Source: Chromatiales bacterium (lineage in GTDB: Bacteria > Pseudomonadota > Gammaproteobacteria > UBA6429 > Thiohalophilaceae). Taken from it: a DNA stretch of 8,154 nt. The notes under the pieces are model-generated. The model made no database searches. It was not told the origin of the DNA and saw only the letters and a program-made list of their open reading frames with translations. The translations under genes and the position numbers were made by a program. The DNA is taken from NCBI GenBank assembly GCA_027057985.1, contig JALUTJ010000460.1, positions 1 to 8,154 on the forward strand. The letters are read 5' to 3'. This document shows, in pieces, positions 1 through 5,451 of the stretch (the stretch's first letter is position 1; every line of letters begins with the position of its first letter).

Positions 1-2
1 GT

Positions 3-122
3 ATTGATTTAAGTGACAAGGATATTTATATCTGCGGAAAAGAGAACGAGATAAAAGTAACGCATGACTACCTGCTTAGTCATGATATTAGTGAGGAACA
101 ACTGCATATACAGAAAATATAA
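3..122 (+). CDS. C-terminal end of a truncated gene, possibly ferredoxin-reductase-like oxidoreductase
   Basis: An open frame runs in from the left edge and ends at TAA 120-122, giving 39 residues. It is the only plus-strand frame that stays open here; the other two stop within the first 12 bases. The tail reads DIYICGKENEIKVTHDYLL followed by an SEEQLHIQKI ending. This has the shape of the last strand-helix-strand of an FNR-type NAD(P)-binding domain, where a strand ending in CG is followed by a helix and a final short strand. The usual CGPP after the strand is replaced by CGKE, so the family call is a guess. The start and the cofactor-binding part lie outside the window. A GC hairpin follows 6 bases after the stop. 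I am fairly sure it is coding but not of its function. Confidence 0.55.
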   Translation: MDLSDKDIYICGKENEIKVTHDYLLSHDISEEQLHIQKI

Positions 123-128
123 GAAGTA

Positions 129-147
129 TCCCCGCTATACGCGGGGA
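129..147. terminator. GC hairpin between convergent genes
   Basis: A perfect 7-bp stem, TCCCCGC (129-135) with GCGGGGA (141-147), closes a 5-base loop TATAC. It sits between the stop of the plus-strand partial gene (122) and the stop of the minus-strand gene (160), where a shared terminator is expected. Neither side has a clean T-tract, so it is a weak intrinsic terminator at best. Confidence 0.5.
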
Positions 148-159
148 ATAATGTTTAGA

Positions 160-459
160 TCAGGATTCTTCTTCGTCTTCATCCATCCACGACTGTAACG
201 CAGCAATGATTTTCTTTGCCTGGTCCTTACTTGAAATATTAAACTTGGACTTAAACTGGTACTGGCCGTTACGCTTCTGGTAACGACGAATACTGTACTT
301 GTCCGGGCCAAACTCACCCTTGGCGCGGTTGAGATCCTGGTAGCGGAAAATAATCGTTGACCAGGCACCCCGGGTTAATATTACCTTGTCCAGCTCCCTG
401 GATACCAGCTCACCACCGTCTTCATAATTTACTGTTAATTCATCAATTTCGGATGCCAT
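160..459 (-). CDS. Conserved hypothetical protein, 99 aa
   Basis: A small soluble protein with no signal peptide or membrane segment. ATG at 459-457 is preceded by CCAGGAG, ten bases upstream, and the gene ends at TGA 162-160. The N-terminal half looks like beta-strands (residues 20-45, VILTRGAWSTIIFRYQDL). A basic stretch follows (IRRYQKRNGQYQFKSKFNIS, about 57-76), then a helix (KDQAKKIIAALQSWM) and a very acidic tail, DEDEEES. Strands plus a basic hairpin plus a C-terminal helix recalls PC4/YdbC-type single-stranded nucleic-acid binding proteins. That is an inference from pattern only; I do not recognise a named family. It stands alone with its own promoter (504-532), overlapped by a perfect palindrome, which suggests tight control of a single-gene unit. 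Confidence 0.8.
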   Translation of the reverse strand: MASEIDELTVNYEDGGELVSRELDKVILTRGAWSTIIFRYQDLNRAKGEFGPDKYSIRRYQKRNGQYQFKSKFNISSKDQAKKIIAALQSWMDEDEEES

Positions 460-484
460 AAAACCACTGCTCCTGGTAAAAAAA

Positions 485-510
485 TTATAATAGAACTGTG
501 TCTATTATAA
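485..510. repeat. Perfect 26-bp inverted repeat, likely operator
   Basis: TTATAATAGA (485-494) and TCTATTATAA (501-510) are exact reverse complements around the 6-base centre ACTGTG. Each arm carries a TATAAT on one strand: 486-491 plus, and 504-509 read on minus. The palindrome covers the -10 box and predicted start of transcription of the minus-strand 99-aa gene, where a dimeric repressor would block RNA polymerase. No regulator is encoded nearby and I do not recognise the motif. Confidence 0.6.
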
Positions 511-532
511 CGAAATCCGGCCGTACTGACAG
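504..532 (-). promoter_or_regulatory. Sigma-70-type promoter of the 99-aa hypothetical gene
   Basis: Read on the minus strand: CTGTCA at 532-527 (4 of 6 to TTGACA), a 17-base spacer, and a perfect TATAAT at 509-504. The predicted start near 497 leaves a leader of about 38 bases to the ATG at 459. The -10 lies inside the right arm of the palindrome. Confidence 0.6.
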
Positions 533-560
533 GTACCCGTCACAGTTACTGGAAAATGTT

Positions 561-589
561 TTGCACCATGGGCAACATCTTGCTATGTT
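561..589 (+). promoter_or_regulatory. Possible gloA promoter with extended -10
   Basis: TTGCAC (561-566), a 17-base spacer ending in TGC, and TATGTT (584-589) form a weak -35 with an extended -10 (TGN-TATGTT). The predicted start falls at about 596-597, where a run of eight C residues (597-604) begins. The gloA ATG is about 36 bases further on. Confidence 0.35.
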
Positions 590-632
590 ATTTATTCCCC
601 CCCCACCTGTTTAACACCCTGGAGAAAGAATC

Positions 633-1019
633 ATGCGAATTTTGCATACCATGCTGCGTGTCACCAACCTGGAACAATCTATCCGTTTTTACACGGAAGT
701 CCTCGGTATGCAGTTACTACGGCAAAAAGACTACCCGGATGGCCGCTTTACCCTGGCCTTTGTCGGTTTCGGGCCGGAATCAGAGCAGGCCGTCATCGAG
801 CTGACCCATAACTGGGATACCGATCACTACCAGATGGGTGATGCTTTTGGCCATATTGCCATCGAAGTCGATGATGTCTACCAGGCCTGTGATGCGATTC
901 GCGAACGCGGTGGTAAAATTATTCGTGATGCCGGGCCGATGAACGCCGGTTCTACCATTATCGCCTTTGTCGAGGATCCGGATGGCTACCAGGTTGAATT
1001 AATTGGTAAAAAAATGTAA
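633..1019 (+). CDS. gloA: Lactoylglutathione lyase (glyoxalase I)
   Basis: Glyoxalase I isomerises the hemithioacetal of methylglyoxal and glutathione to S-lactoylglutathione, the first step of cytosolic methylglyoxal detoxification; glyoxalase II (not in this window) completes it. The 128-residue product matches the short bacterial metal-dependent class (E. coli GloA is 135 aa) from MRILHTMLRV through AFVEDPDGYQVELI. It contains two beta-alpha-beta-beta-beta halves of the vicinal-oxygen-chelate fold. All four metal ligands are present at the E. coli positions: His5, Glu56, His74 and Glu122. The short form without the long eukaryotic insert is typical of Ni/Co-activated enzymes. GGAG at 621-624, eight bases before the ATG, fixes the start. 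About 100 bases separate it from the methyltransferase downstream; no terminator is obvious there, so read-through is possible. Confidence 0.97.
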   Translation: MRILHTMLRVTNLEQSIRFYTEVLGMQLLRQKDYPDGRFTLAFVGFGPESEQAVIELTHNWDTDHYQMGDAFGHIAIEVDDVYQACDAIRERGGKIIRDAGPMNAGSTIIAFVEDPDGYQVELIGKKM

Positions 1020-1120
1020 TAAATACAAAGAATTGATAAACCCCACTTGCCTGCTAAGGAATAAAAAACTAAGGTAGTGGATATTGGATATATTTCACAA
1101 AATGGATCTTGGAGAAATTA

Positions 1121-1726
1121 ATGACAGACTTTATAAGGATATTCTTGCCGATTTACATCGCGGTCTTTGTTTTCGCGGTTTTCCTTTTGCGCACCTTCGT
1201 GGTATGGAAAAAAACCGGGGTCAACGCCTACCTGTTGTTGAAAAAAGAAGGTGCCGAGGGCGTTGTAGCACGCTATTTTAAACTCATCCCGCTGGCCAGT
1301 ATCCTGGTCGTGGTTGCCGTTACCGTTTACCCTTCCAGCTATCATTACTTTGTGCCGCTGCCCTGGTTTGAGAACATGCCACTACTGAAAGTCATCGGTA
1401 TTTTCCTGCTGCTGACTTCACTGATCTGGATCTGGATCTCCCAGGCGCAGATGGGAAGTGCCTGGCGCATCGGTATCGATCGAAAAAATAAAACCCGGCT
1501 AGTTAATAGTGGCGTCTTTAAAATTACCCGCAACCCGATTTTTCTGGGCATGAAAGTCAACCTGCTTGGCTTTTTTCTCGTCATGCCCAATGCAGCTACC
1601 CTCGCTATCCTGCTCAGTGGCTATATCATTATCCAGATACAGGTAGCGATGGAAGAGCAGCATCTACAGAAACTCCACGGCGAGGAATATGTCGAGTACT
1701 GTAAACAGGTTCGTCGCTGGTTATAA
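1121..1726 (+). CDS. Integral-membrane methyltransferase, ICMT/PEMT family
   Basis: A 201-aa membrane protein of the isoprenylcysteine carboxyl methyltransferase / phospholipid methyltransferase class, which uses S-adenosylmethionine. I see about four hydrophobic segments: residues 5-24 (IFLPIYIAVFVFAVFLL), a pair after the KLIPLASILVVVAV stretch, one at MPLLKVIGIFLLLTSLIWIW, and a pair after RNPIFLG. The family's C-terminal signature is present: GVFKITRNPIFLG (bacterial form of RHPxYxG), then EEQHLQKLHGEEYVEYCKQVRRW. The Glu-Glu and the Tyr-Arg-rich end form the SAM-binding part in known members. I chose ATG 1121 because GGAG (1111-1114) lies six bases before it; a TTG at 1109 in the same frame has no proper site. 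The substrate is unknown: phospholipid, isoprenoid or a small amine/thiol. It sits 6 nt before a lipase gene, which favours a lipid role. Confidence 0.85.
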   Translation: MTDFIRIFLPIYIAVFVFAVFLLRTFVVWKKTGVNAYLLLKKEGAEGVVARYFKLIPLASILVVVAVTVYPSSYHYFVPLPWFENMPLLKVIGIFLLLTSLIWIWISQAQMGSAWRIGIDRKNKTRLVNSGVFKITRNPIFLGMKVNLLGFFLVMPNAATLAILLSGYIIIQIQVAMEEQHLQKLHGEEYVEYCKQVRRWL

Positions 1727-1732
1727 ACCCAT

Positions 1733-2557
1733 ATGGAAAAATCTTTTCTCAAGGTTATTGCGCCACAGAAGTTTATCCCGGCTATTATTGCCAATAATGA
1801 AAACTTTGAGCAAAGCTGGCAACAACGGCCAGCCTGGGTACTGGCCAACTTCTCCCATATTGCCTACTTCCCGGCTGCTAAAATACGGGATTTTATGCGG
1901 CAGTTACGGGCGGAAAAAACACTTATCTATGATCATGATGGCGCCCAGGCTTTTCTCGCGCTATGGCCGGACAAGGCCATTCTAAGCTACCGCGGTACCC
2001 AGGTTCAGGAACTGCCCGGTAAAGAACCCGGATTCTTTCGCAGGCTGCTGATCAGATGGTTTATCCGCTTACCGCTTAATCCCCTGTCGCTGCTGTTTCC
2101 CGGTAATGATGTGATTGCCGATCTGAAATTTATTCAGGTACCTTTTGATCAGAAAAGCAGGGCCCGGGTACATCGTGGTTTTCTTGAGGAACTGGATAAA
2201 ATCTGGAACCAAATTCACACTGACCTGGAAAAATATATCGCTAACCGATCGCTGTATGTAACCGGCCATAGTCTTGGCGGTGCCATGGCCACATTAACCG
2301 GTATGCACAGGGGCTGCGCCGGTATCATTACTTTTGGCCAGCCACGCACTGGGCGACGCATCCGCGATGCCTTTAAAAGTGCTTACCATCATCGTTATGT
2401 CAATGGTGATGATCCGGTTACCCGACTGCCACCACGTTTATTCGGCTATTACAGACACTTTGGTGAGAAAAAATATATCCAGGACAGTGATGGAGAAACC
2501 AGCTTTATCTATGATCATTCCATTATCTATTACACTGAGAACCTGGTGAGCACCTGA
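1733..2557 (+). CDS. Class 3 (alpha/beta hydrolase) lipase
   Basis: A 274-aa lipase of the fungal-like class 3 family, which hydrolyses ester bonds of acylglycerols or phospholipids. The nucleophile elbow GHSLGG gives Ser180. DPVTRLPP supplies the catalytic Asp227, matching NDPVPRLPP of fungal lipases. His262 in DHSIIYY sits where the catalytic His of the family falls. SYRGTQ (85-90) matches the oxyanion-hole loop (F/Y-R-G-T/S). No signal peptide or lipobox is visible, so it is probably cytoplasmic or peripherally membrane-bound; residues 101-122, with two Trp/Leu/Phe-rich stretches between prolines, may form a lid or membrane contact. ATG 1733 is the first possible start because an in-frame stop (the TAA of the gene before it) lies at 1724-1726. 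There is no good ribosome binding site in front, so translation is probably coupled to the methyltransferase. Confidence 0.9.
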   Translation: MEKSFLKVIAPQKFIPAIIANNENFEQSWQQRPAWVLANFSHIAYFPAAKIRDFMRQLRAEKTLIYDHDGAQAFLALWPDKAILSYRGTQVQELPGKEPGFFRRLLIRWFIRLPLNPLSLLFPGNDVIADLKFIQVPFDQKSRARVHRGFLEELDKIWNQIHTDLEKYIANRSLYVTGHSLGGAMATLTGMHRGCAGIITFGQPRTGRRIRDAFKSAYHHRYVNGDDPVTRLPPRLFGYYRHFGEKKYIQDSDGETSFIYDHSIIYYTENLVST

Positions 2558-2590
2558 TATTCAGGCGTTTACATTTTCCTGATTAGAAAC

Positions 2591-2947
2591 TTAATCATAC
2601 TCATTGTATTTTCTGGCACTGCCCTTTACCCGCTCTTCAGGATAACGTTCTTCATTACGCCTGATTTTTTCATCTACATACGCGGGTAGATCAATATCCA
2701 GTTGTGTTGCCAGACGCACCAGGTAGATAAAAATATCCGCCATTTCAAAGGCCACATCCTCTTTCTTTTTATCTTCAAGTTCAGCACTTTGTTTTTCTGT
2801 CAGCCATTGAAAGTGTTCCAGCAATTCGGCGGCTTCGACACTCAATGCCATGGAAAGATTTTTTGCTGAGTGAAACTGTTCCCAGTCACGGCGGCGGGCA
2901 AAATCTGCAAGGCGAGCTGAAAGCTCATCGAAATAAGCGTTTGACAT
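2591..2947 (-). CDS. MazG-like / dCTPase-type nucleotide pyrophosphohydrolase
   Basis: A 118-aa all-alpha NTP pyrophosphohydrolase, which splits a (d)NTP to the monophosphate and pyrophosphate and is thought to clean non-canonical or excess nucleotides from the pool. The metal-binding pattern is clear: EAAE (Glu38, Glu41), then Glu68 and Asp71 in EMADIFIYL. His26-Ser-Ala-Lys29-Asn30 and KIRRNEERYP (94-103, Asn98) match the substrate side of the RS21-C6/dCTPP1 group, which is single-domain like this protein, not the two-domain MazG. AGGA seven bases upstream of ATG 2947 supports the start. The gene converges on the lipase gene (33-base gap, no clear terminator). Upstream lies the intrinsic terminator of the preceding minus-strand gene, so it should have its own promoter in 2948-2985, though I see no strong boxes. 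It carries no toxin or antitoxin partner. Confidence 0.88.
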   Translation of the reverse strand: MSNAYFDELSARLADFARRRDWEQFHSAKNLSMALSVEAAELLEHFQWLTEKQSAELEDKKKEDVAFEMADIFIYLVRLATQLDIDLPAYVDEKIRRNEERYPEERVKGSARKYNEYD

Positions 2948-2980
2948 GAGGTGTTCCTGTTACTGTTTTTATTGCGATGT

Positions 2981-3010
2981 AATAAAAAAGCCCGGCAGAG
3001 CCGGGCTTTT
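2981..3010 (-). terminator. Intrinsic terminator of the 72-aa gene
   Basis: On the minus strand the stem AAAAGCCCGGC pairs with GCCGGGCTTTT (3010-3000 with 2996-2986) around a 3-base loop, followed by TTTTTTATT (2989-2981). It starts 7 bases after the TAA of the 72-aa gene. A-runs on the other side make it potentially bidirectional. Confidence 0.9.
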
Positions 3011-3016
3011 AAAATT

Positions 3017-3235
3017 TTAATGTAGCTTCATATTTTTACCTGCATCATGGATATGCCGGTTCAGTTTCAGACAGAACCAGTCATCCTTTTTGATCAGGCG
3101 AGTTGAACCATCAAGATACTGGATAAGAACATGCTCCAGTTGCTGCCCGTTAAACATCAGCAACTTCACCTTGATAAGCTGGCCGGTAAGATTGACAAAC
3201 CAGGCCCCAACAACCGGTTTTTGTGTACAAAACAT
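3017..3235 (-). CDS. Conserved hypothetical small protein, 72 aa
   Basis: A small soluble protein that I do not recognise by name. Supporting a real gene: AGGAG eight bases before ATG 3235, a good promoter (3278-3305), and a strong terminator 7 bases after its TAA. The core, VGAWFVNLTGQLIKVKLLMFNGQQLEHVLIQYLDGSTRLIKKDDWFCL (summarised by VGAWFVNLTGQ and LDGSTRLIKKDDWFCL), looks like five short beta-strands with Gly turns. That suggests an SH3-like or Tudor/KOW-like small barrel, with a basic tail (RHIHDAGKNMKLH). Two Cys (residues 3 and about 54) and two Trp are conspicuous, and there is no secretion signal. It is a stand-alone transcription unit. A role in binding RNA or protein would fit the fold guess, but nothing in the context shows it. 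Confidence 0.78.
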   Translation of the reverse strand: MFCTQKPVVGAWFVNLTGQLIKVKLLMFNGQQLEHVLIQYLDGSTRLIKKDDWFCLKLNRHIHDAGKNMKLH

Positions 3236-3277
3236 GGAATGCGCTCCTGGTTTTGTGATTTATAATTTTCTTCCCCT

Positions 3278-3305
3278 TTTATAATTCTAGCAAAATAACT
3301 GTCAC
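3278..3305 (-). promoter_or_regulatory. Sigma-70-type promoter of the 72-aa gene
   Basis: On the minus strand GTGACA (3305-3300, 5 of 6 to consensus), a 16-base spacer and TATAAA (3283-3278, 5 of 6). The predicted start near 3271 leaves a leader of about 36 bases. It lies in the 321-base gene-free gap 3236-3556; the rest of that gap is the two REP-like repeats and 40-odd bases on either side. Confidence 0.6.
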
Positions 3306-3345
3306 ATTAGCAGAAACAGGTCGCAAAAAAGTGCTTGACTTATTT

Positions 3346-3433
3346 TGATGATCCCCTCCCCCCTGCCCCCTCCCTGGGGGAGGGGGAGCAAGTCAAAAGT
3401 GGAGCTTACAAGATAAAGAGCACAGGCCGTGAC
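3346..3433. repeat. REP-like intergenic repeat, copy 1 (88 bp)
   Basis: The copy begins TGATGATCCCC and ends GGCCGTGAC. It is nearly identical to 3471-3557: four substitutions and one extra C. The centre holds a perfect 9-bp hairpin, CCCCCTCCC (3366-3374) with GGGAGGGGG (3378-3386), loop TGG. The C-rich/G-rich palindrome followed by a conserved tail resembles the REP-type elements scattered between genes in proteobacteria. Short reading frames across it give only low-complexity peptides and are not genes. Confidence 0.85.
3353..3374 (-). other. Potential G-quadruplex in repeat copy 1
   Basis: On the minus strand, the ilvD sense strand, the tracts read G3-A-G5-CA-G6-A-G4. Four runs of at least three G separated by one- or two-base loops meet the usual G-quadruplex rule. 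The same bases form one arm of the hairpin, so the two structures compete. Confidence 0.6.
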
Positions 3434-3470
3434 AGGCTGAAGTACAAAGCACAAGATTCGCTGATTATTA

Positions 3471-3557
3471 TGATGATCCCCTCCCCCTGCCCCCTCCCTG
3501 AGGGAAAGGGAGCAAGTCAAAAGCGGAGCTTACAAGATAAAGAGCACAGGCCGTGAC
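3471..3557. repeat. REP-like intergenic repeat, copy 2 (87 bp)
   Basis: Second copy in the same orientation, offset 125 bp from the first, with an unrelated 37-bp spacer (3434-3470). Its hairpin has decayed: TCCC/GGGA pairs remain, two C-A mismatches follow, then three more pairs. The last base of the copy is the last base of the ilvD stop codon (TAG, 3559-3557 on minus), so the element abuts the gene with no gap. Confidence 0.85.
3478..3498 (-). other. Potential G-quadruplex in repeat copy 2
   Basis: Minus-strand tracts G3-A-G5-CA-G5-A-G4. All four G-runs are kept although the hairpin partner strand has mutated, so here quadruplex folding would meet less competition than in copy 1. It lies 59-81 bases after the ilvD stop in the expected transcript. 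Confidence 0.6.
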
Positions 3558-5245
3558 TATTCATCGGTCACACAGCCATGAGAAGCATCCTTCACCGCCT
3601 TAATGAACTTATAAAGGGTGCCCCGCGTCGCCTTGTACGGCGGCATTACCCACTCGGCCTTGCGTTTGGCCAGTTCATCGTCGCTCAGGTCGACACTGAG
3701 GGTATTGGTGGTGGCATCGATGGTGATCATGTCTCCGTTTTTCACCAGGCCGATGGGCCCGCCTTCCTGTGCTTCTGGTACAACGTGACCAATAATAAAG
3801 CCATGCGAGCCCCCGGAGAAACGACCATCCGTAATCATGGCCACATCCGAGCCGAGGCCGGCTCCCATAATGGCTGAGGTTGGGGTCAGCATCTCTGGCA
3901 TACCGGGGCCACCTTTGGGGCCTTCATAGCGGATAACGATCACATCCCCTTTCTGAATTTCACCGTTTTCCAGGCCGGCCAGCATGTCTTCTTCACAGTC
4001 ATAGACTCGTGCCGGGCCGGTAAATTCCAGGCCTTCCTTGCCGGTTATTTTGGCCACGGCCCCACCAGGGGCAAAGTTGCCCTTGAGGATACGGATATGA
4101 CCGGAGTCCTTTATCGGTTTTTCCAGTGGCACGATAATGTCCTGGCCTTCTTTCAGGCCCGGCAGGTCGGCCAGGTTTTCTGCAATGGTCTTGCCGGTGA
4201 CAGTCATGCAGTCACCATTGATAAGGCCGGCTTCGAGCAGGTACTTCATTACCGCCGGGATACCGCCCACCGCATGCAGGTCTTCCATCACGTACTTGCC
4301 GCTCGGCTTGAGATCGGCAATAAACGGGATACGGTCACTGACCGTCTGGAAGTCCTCGATTTTCAGATCAACTTCAACGGCACGGGCCATGGCCAGCAGG
4401 TGCAGCACGGCGTTGGTCGAACCACCTAACGCCATAACCATCACCATGGCATTTTCAAAGGCTTCGCGGGTCATGATATCGCGCGGCTTGATGTCATTTT
4501 CCAGCAGGTAGCGAATCGCTTCACCGGCACGAATACATTCCTCGGCCTTTTGCGGATCTTCTGCCGGCGTACATGAACTGTATGGCAGGCTCATGCCCAT
4601 GGCTTCAATGGCCGAGGCCATGGTATTGGCCGTGTACATGCCTCCACAGGCCCCCGCTCCCGGGCAGGCGTGCTTGACGATGTCCTCGCGTTCTTCTTCA
4701 TCGATTTTGCCGGCAATATATTCCCCGTAGCTCTGGAACGCGGAAACGATATCCAGCGTCTTGCCATGAGAATGACCGGCACGGATGGTGCCACCGTAAA
4801 CCATCAATGCGGGACGGTTCAGACGCCCCATGGCAATCATGACACCGGGCATATTCTTGTCACAGCCCGGAATGGAAATATTGGCGTCATACCACTGTGC
4901 ACCCATCACGGTCTCGACCGAGTCAGCAATGATTTCGCGCGATTGCAGTGAGTAGCTCATGCCCTCGGTACCCATGGAAATACCATCACTGACACCGATG
5001 GTGTTGAAGCGCATCCCGACCAGACCAGCTTTCTCGACACCTTCTTTCACCTTTGCGGCCAGGTCATTAAGGTGCATGTTACAGGTATTACCCTCCCACC
5101 AGACGCTGGAAATACCAATTTCGGGCTTTTTCATATCCGCGTCGTCAAGGCCGGTGCCGTACAGCATGGCCTGGGATGCGCCCTGTGACTTGGGCTCCGT
5201 AATACGGCTGCTGTATTTATTCAATTTCCGGGTATTTTCACTCAT
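3557..5245 (-). CDS. ilvD: Dihydroxy-acid dehydratase
   Basis: IlvD dehydrates 2,3-dihydroxy-isovalerate and 2,3-dihydroxy-3-methylvalerate to the 2-oxo acids, the last common step of valine and isoleucine synthesis (and the route to leucine and pantothenate). The 562-aa length is normal. The three Fe-S ligands are visible: Cys55 (GNTCNMH), Cys128 (PGCDKNMPG, first family signature) and Cys200 ([13 protein letters not shown]). Lys129 next to Cys128 is the residue carbamylated to bind Mg in known members. The second signature, [19 protein letters not shown] (475-493), carries the catalytic Ser480. I start at ATG 5245: GGAG lies six bases upstream and [13 protein letters not shown] is the usual N-terminus. 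A TTG 51 bases further upstream in frame has no ribosome binding site. It stands alone rather than in an ilv operon. A REP-like repeat begins at its stop codon. Confidence 0.98.
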   Translation of the reverse strand: MSENTRKLNKYSSRITEPKSQGASQAMLYGTGLDDADMKKPEIGISSVWWEGNTCNMHLNDLAAKVKEGVEKAGLVGMRFNTIGVSDGISMGTEGMSYSLQSREIIADSVETVMGAQWYDANISIPGCDKNMPGVMIAMGRLNRPALMVYGGTIRAGHSHGKTLDIVSAFQSYGEYIAGKIDEEEREDIVKHACPGAGACGGMYTANTMASAIEAMGMSLPYSSCTPAEDPQKAEECIRAGEAIRYLLENDIKPRDIMTREAFENAMVMVMALGGSTNAVLHLLAMARAVEVDLKIEDFQTVSDRIPFIADLKPSGKYVMEDLHAVGGIPAVMKYLLEAGLINGDCMTVTGKTIAENLADLPGLKEGQDIIVPLEKPIKDSGHIRILKGNFAPGGAVAKITGKEGLEFTGPARVYDCEEDMLAGLENGEIQKGDVIVIRYEGPKGGPGMPEMLTPTSAIMGAGLGSDVAMITDGRFSGGSHGFIIGHVVPEAQEGGPIGLVKNGDMITIDATTNTLSVDLSDDELAKRKAEWVMPPYKATRGTLYKFIKAVKDASHGCVTDE

Positions 5246-5258
5246 GCTGCTCTCCGTG

Positions 5259-5271
5259 GTACGTTTCGTAC
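5259..5271 (-). promoter_or_regulatory. Small hairpin beside the ilvD ribosome binding site
   Basis: In the ilvD leader GTACG and CGTAC pair around AAA, ending 3 bases before the GGAG (5255-5252). A second inverted pair lies further upstream: GGATCG (5317-5312 on minus) with CGATCC (5293-5288), 18 bases apart. I see no leader peptide rich in Ile, Val or Leu codons and no T-tract, so attenuation control is not evident. Confidence 0.3.
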
Positions 5272-5347
5272 ACTCACTGCTTAAACAGGATCGCAAATTA
5301 TTGTAACCTGACGATCCAGATCATGTTTCTGTTAAATAAAGTCCGCT

Positions 5348-5375
5348 ATTATAAGACAAAGTTGGCAAATAACAG
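5348..5375 (-). promoter_or_regulatory. Candidate ilvD promoter
   Basis: On the minus strand a perfect TATAAT (5353-5348) is preceded, 16 bases away, by CTGTTA (5375-5370, 3 of 6). The predicted start near 5341 gives a leader of about 96 bases. The -35 is weak, so the call rests mainly on the -10. Confidence 0.4.
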
Positions 5376-5390
5376 CATCAAAGATTAAAT
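5362..5390 (+). promoter_or_regulatory. Candidate slt promoter
   Basis: TTGGCA (5362-5367, 5 of 6), a 17-base spacer and TTAAAT (5385-5390, 4 of 6). Predicted start near 5397, with 55 bases of leader before the slt ATG. Its -35 lies between the -10 and -35 of the divergent ilvD candidate, so the two promoters would compete. Confidence 0.45.
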
Positions 5391-5451
5391 TTCGCCATTT
5401 TGCGCCGATAATTATATACAGTGTCGGGCAAAACCGCGGGTGTAAGGCAGA

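Noticed and set aside
1109..1120. TTG start for the methyltransferase
   Set aside because: The GGAG at 1111-1114 lies inside this extension and serves ATG 1121 instead.
1020..1120. Promoter for the methyltransferase in the gap after gloA
   Set aside because: TTGATA and TTGCCT occur but no acceptable -10 box sits at the right distance from either.
2561..2582. TCAGG/CCTGA inverted pair between the lipase and MazG-like genes as a terminator
   Set aside because: Five base pairs across a 12-base loop with no T-tract is too weak to support.
2591..2947. MazG-like gene as part of a toxin-antitoxin or defence module
   Set aside because: No MazEF-type partner is adjacent; its neighbours are a convergent lipase and a separately terminated small gene, so a housekeeping role is the better reading.
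3302..3556. Short reading frames on both strands across the repeats
   Set aside because: They consist of repeat sequence, give Gly/Arg or Pro-rich low-complexity peptides, and have no ribosome binding sites.
3346..3557. Two direct repeats with a spacer as a minimal CRISPR array
   Set aside because: Units of 87-88 bp are far longer than CRISPR repeats, there are only two, and no cas gene is near.
4097..4511. Plus-strand frames of 110-124 aa opposite ilvD
   Set aside because: Mirror frames of a strongly conserved enzyme gene; the peptides have no recognisable features or ribosome binding sites.
5246..5296. Longer ilvD start at a TTG 51 bases upstream
   Set aside because: No ribosome binding site there, and the 17 extra residues (Cys- and Ser-rich) are unlike IlvD N-termini; ATG 5245 has GGAG at ideal spacing.
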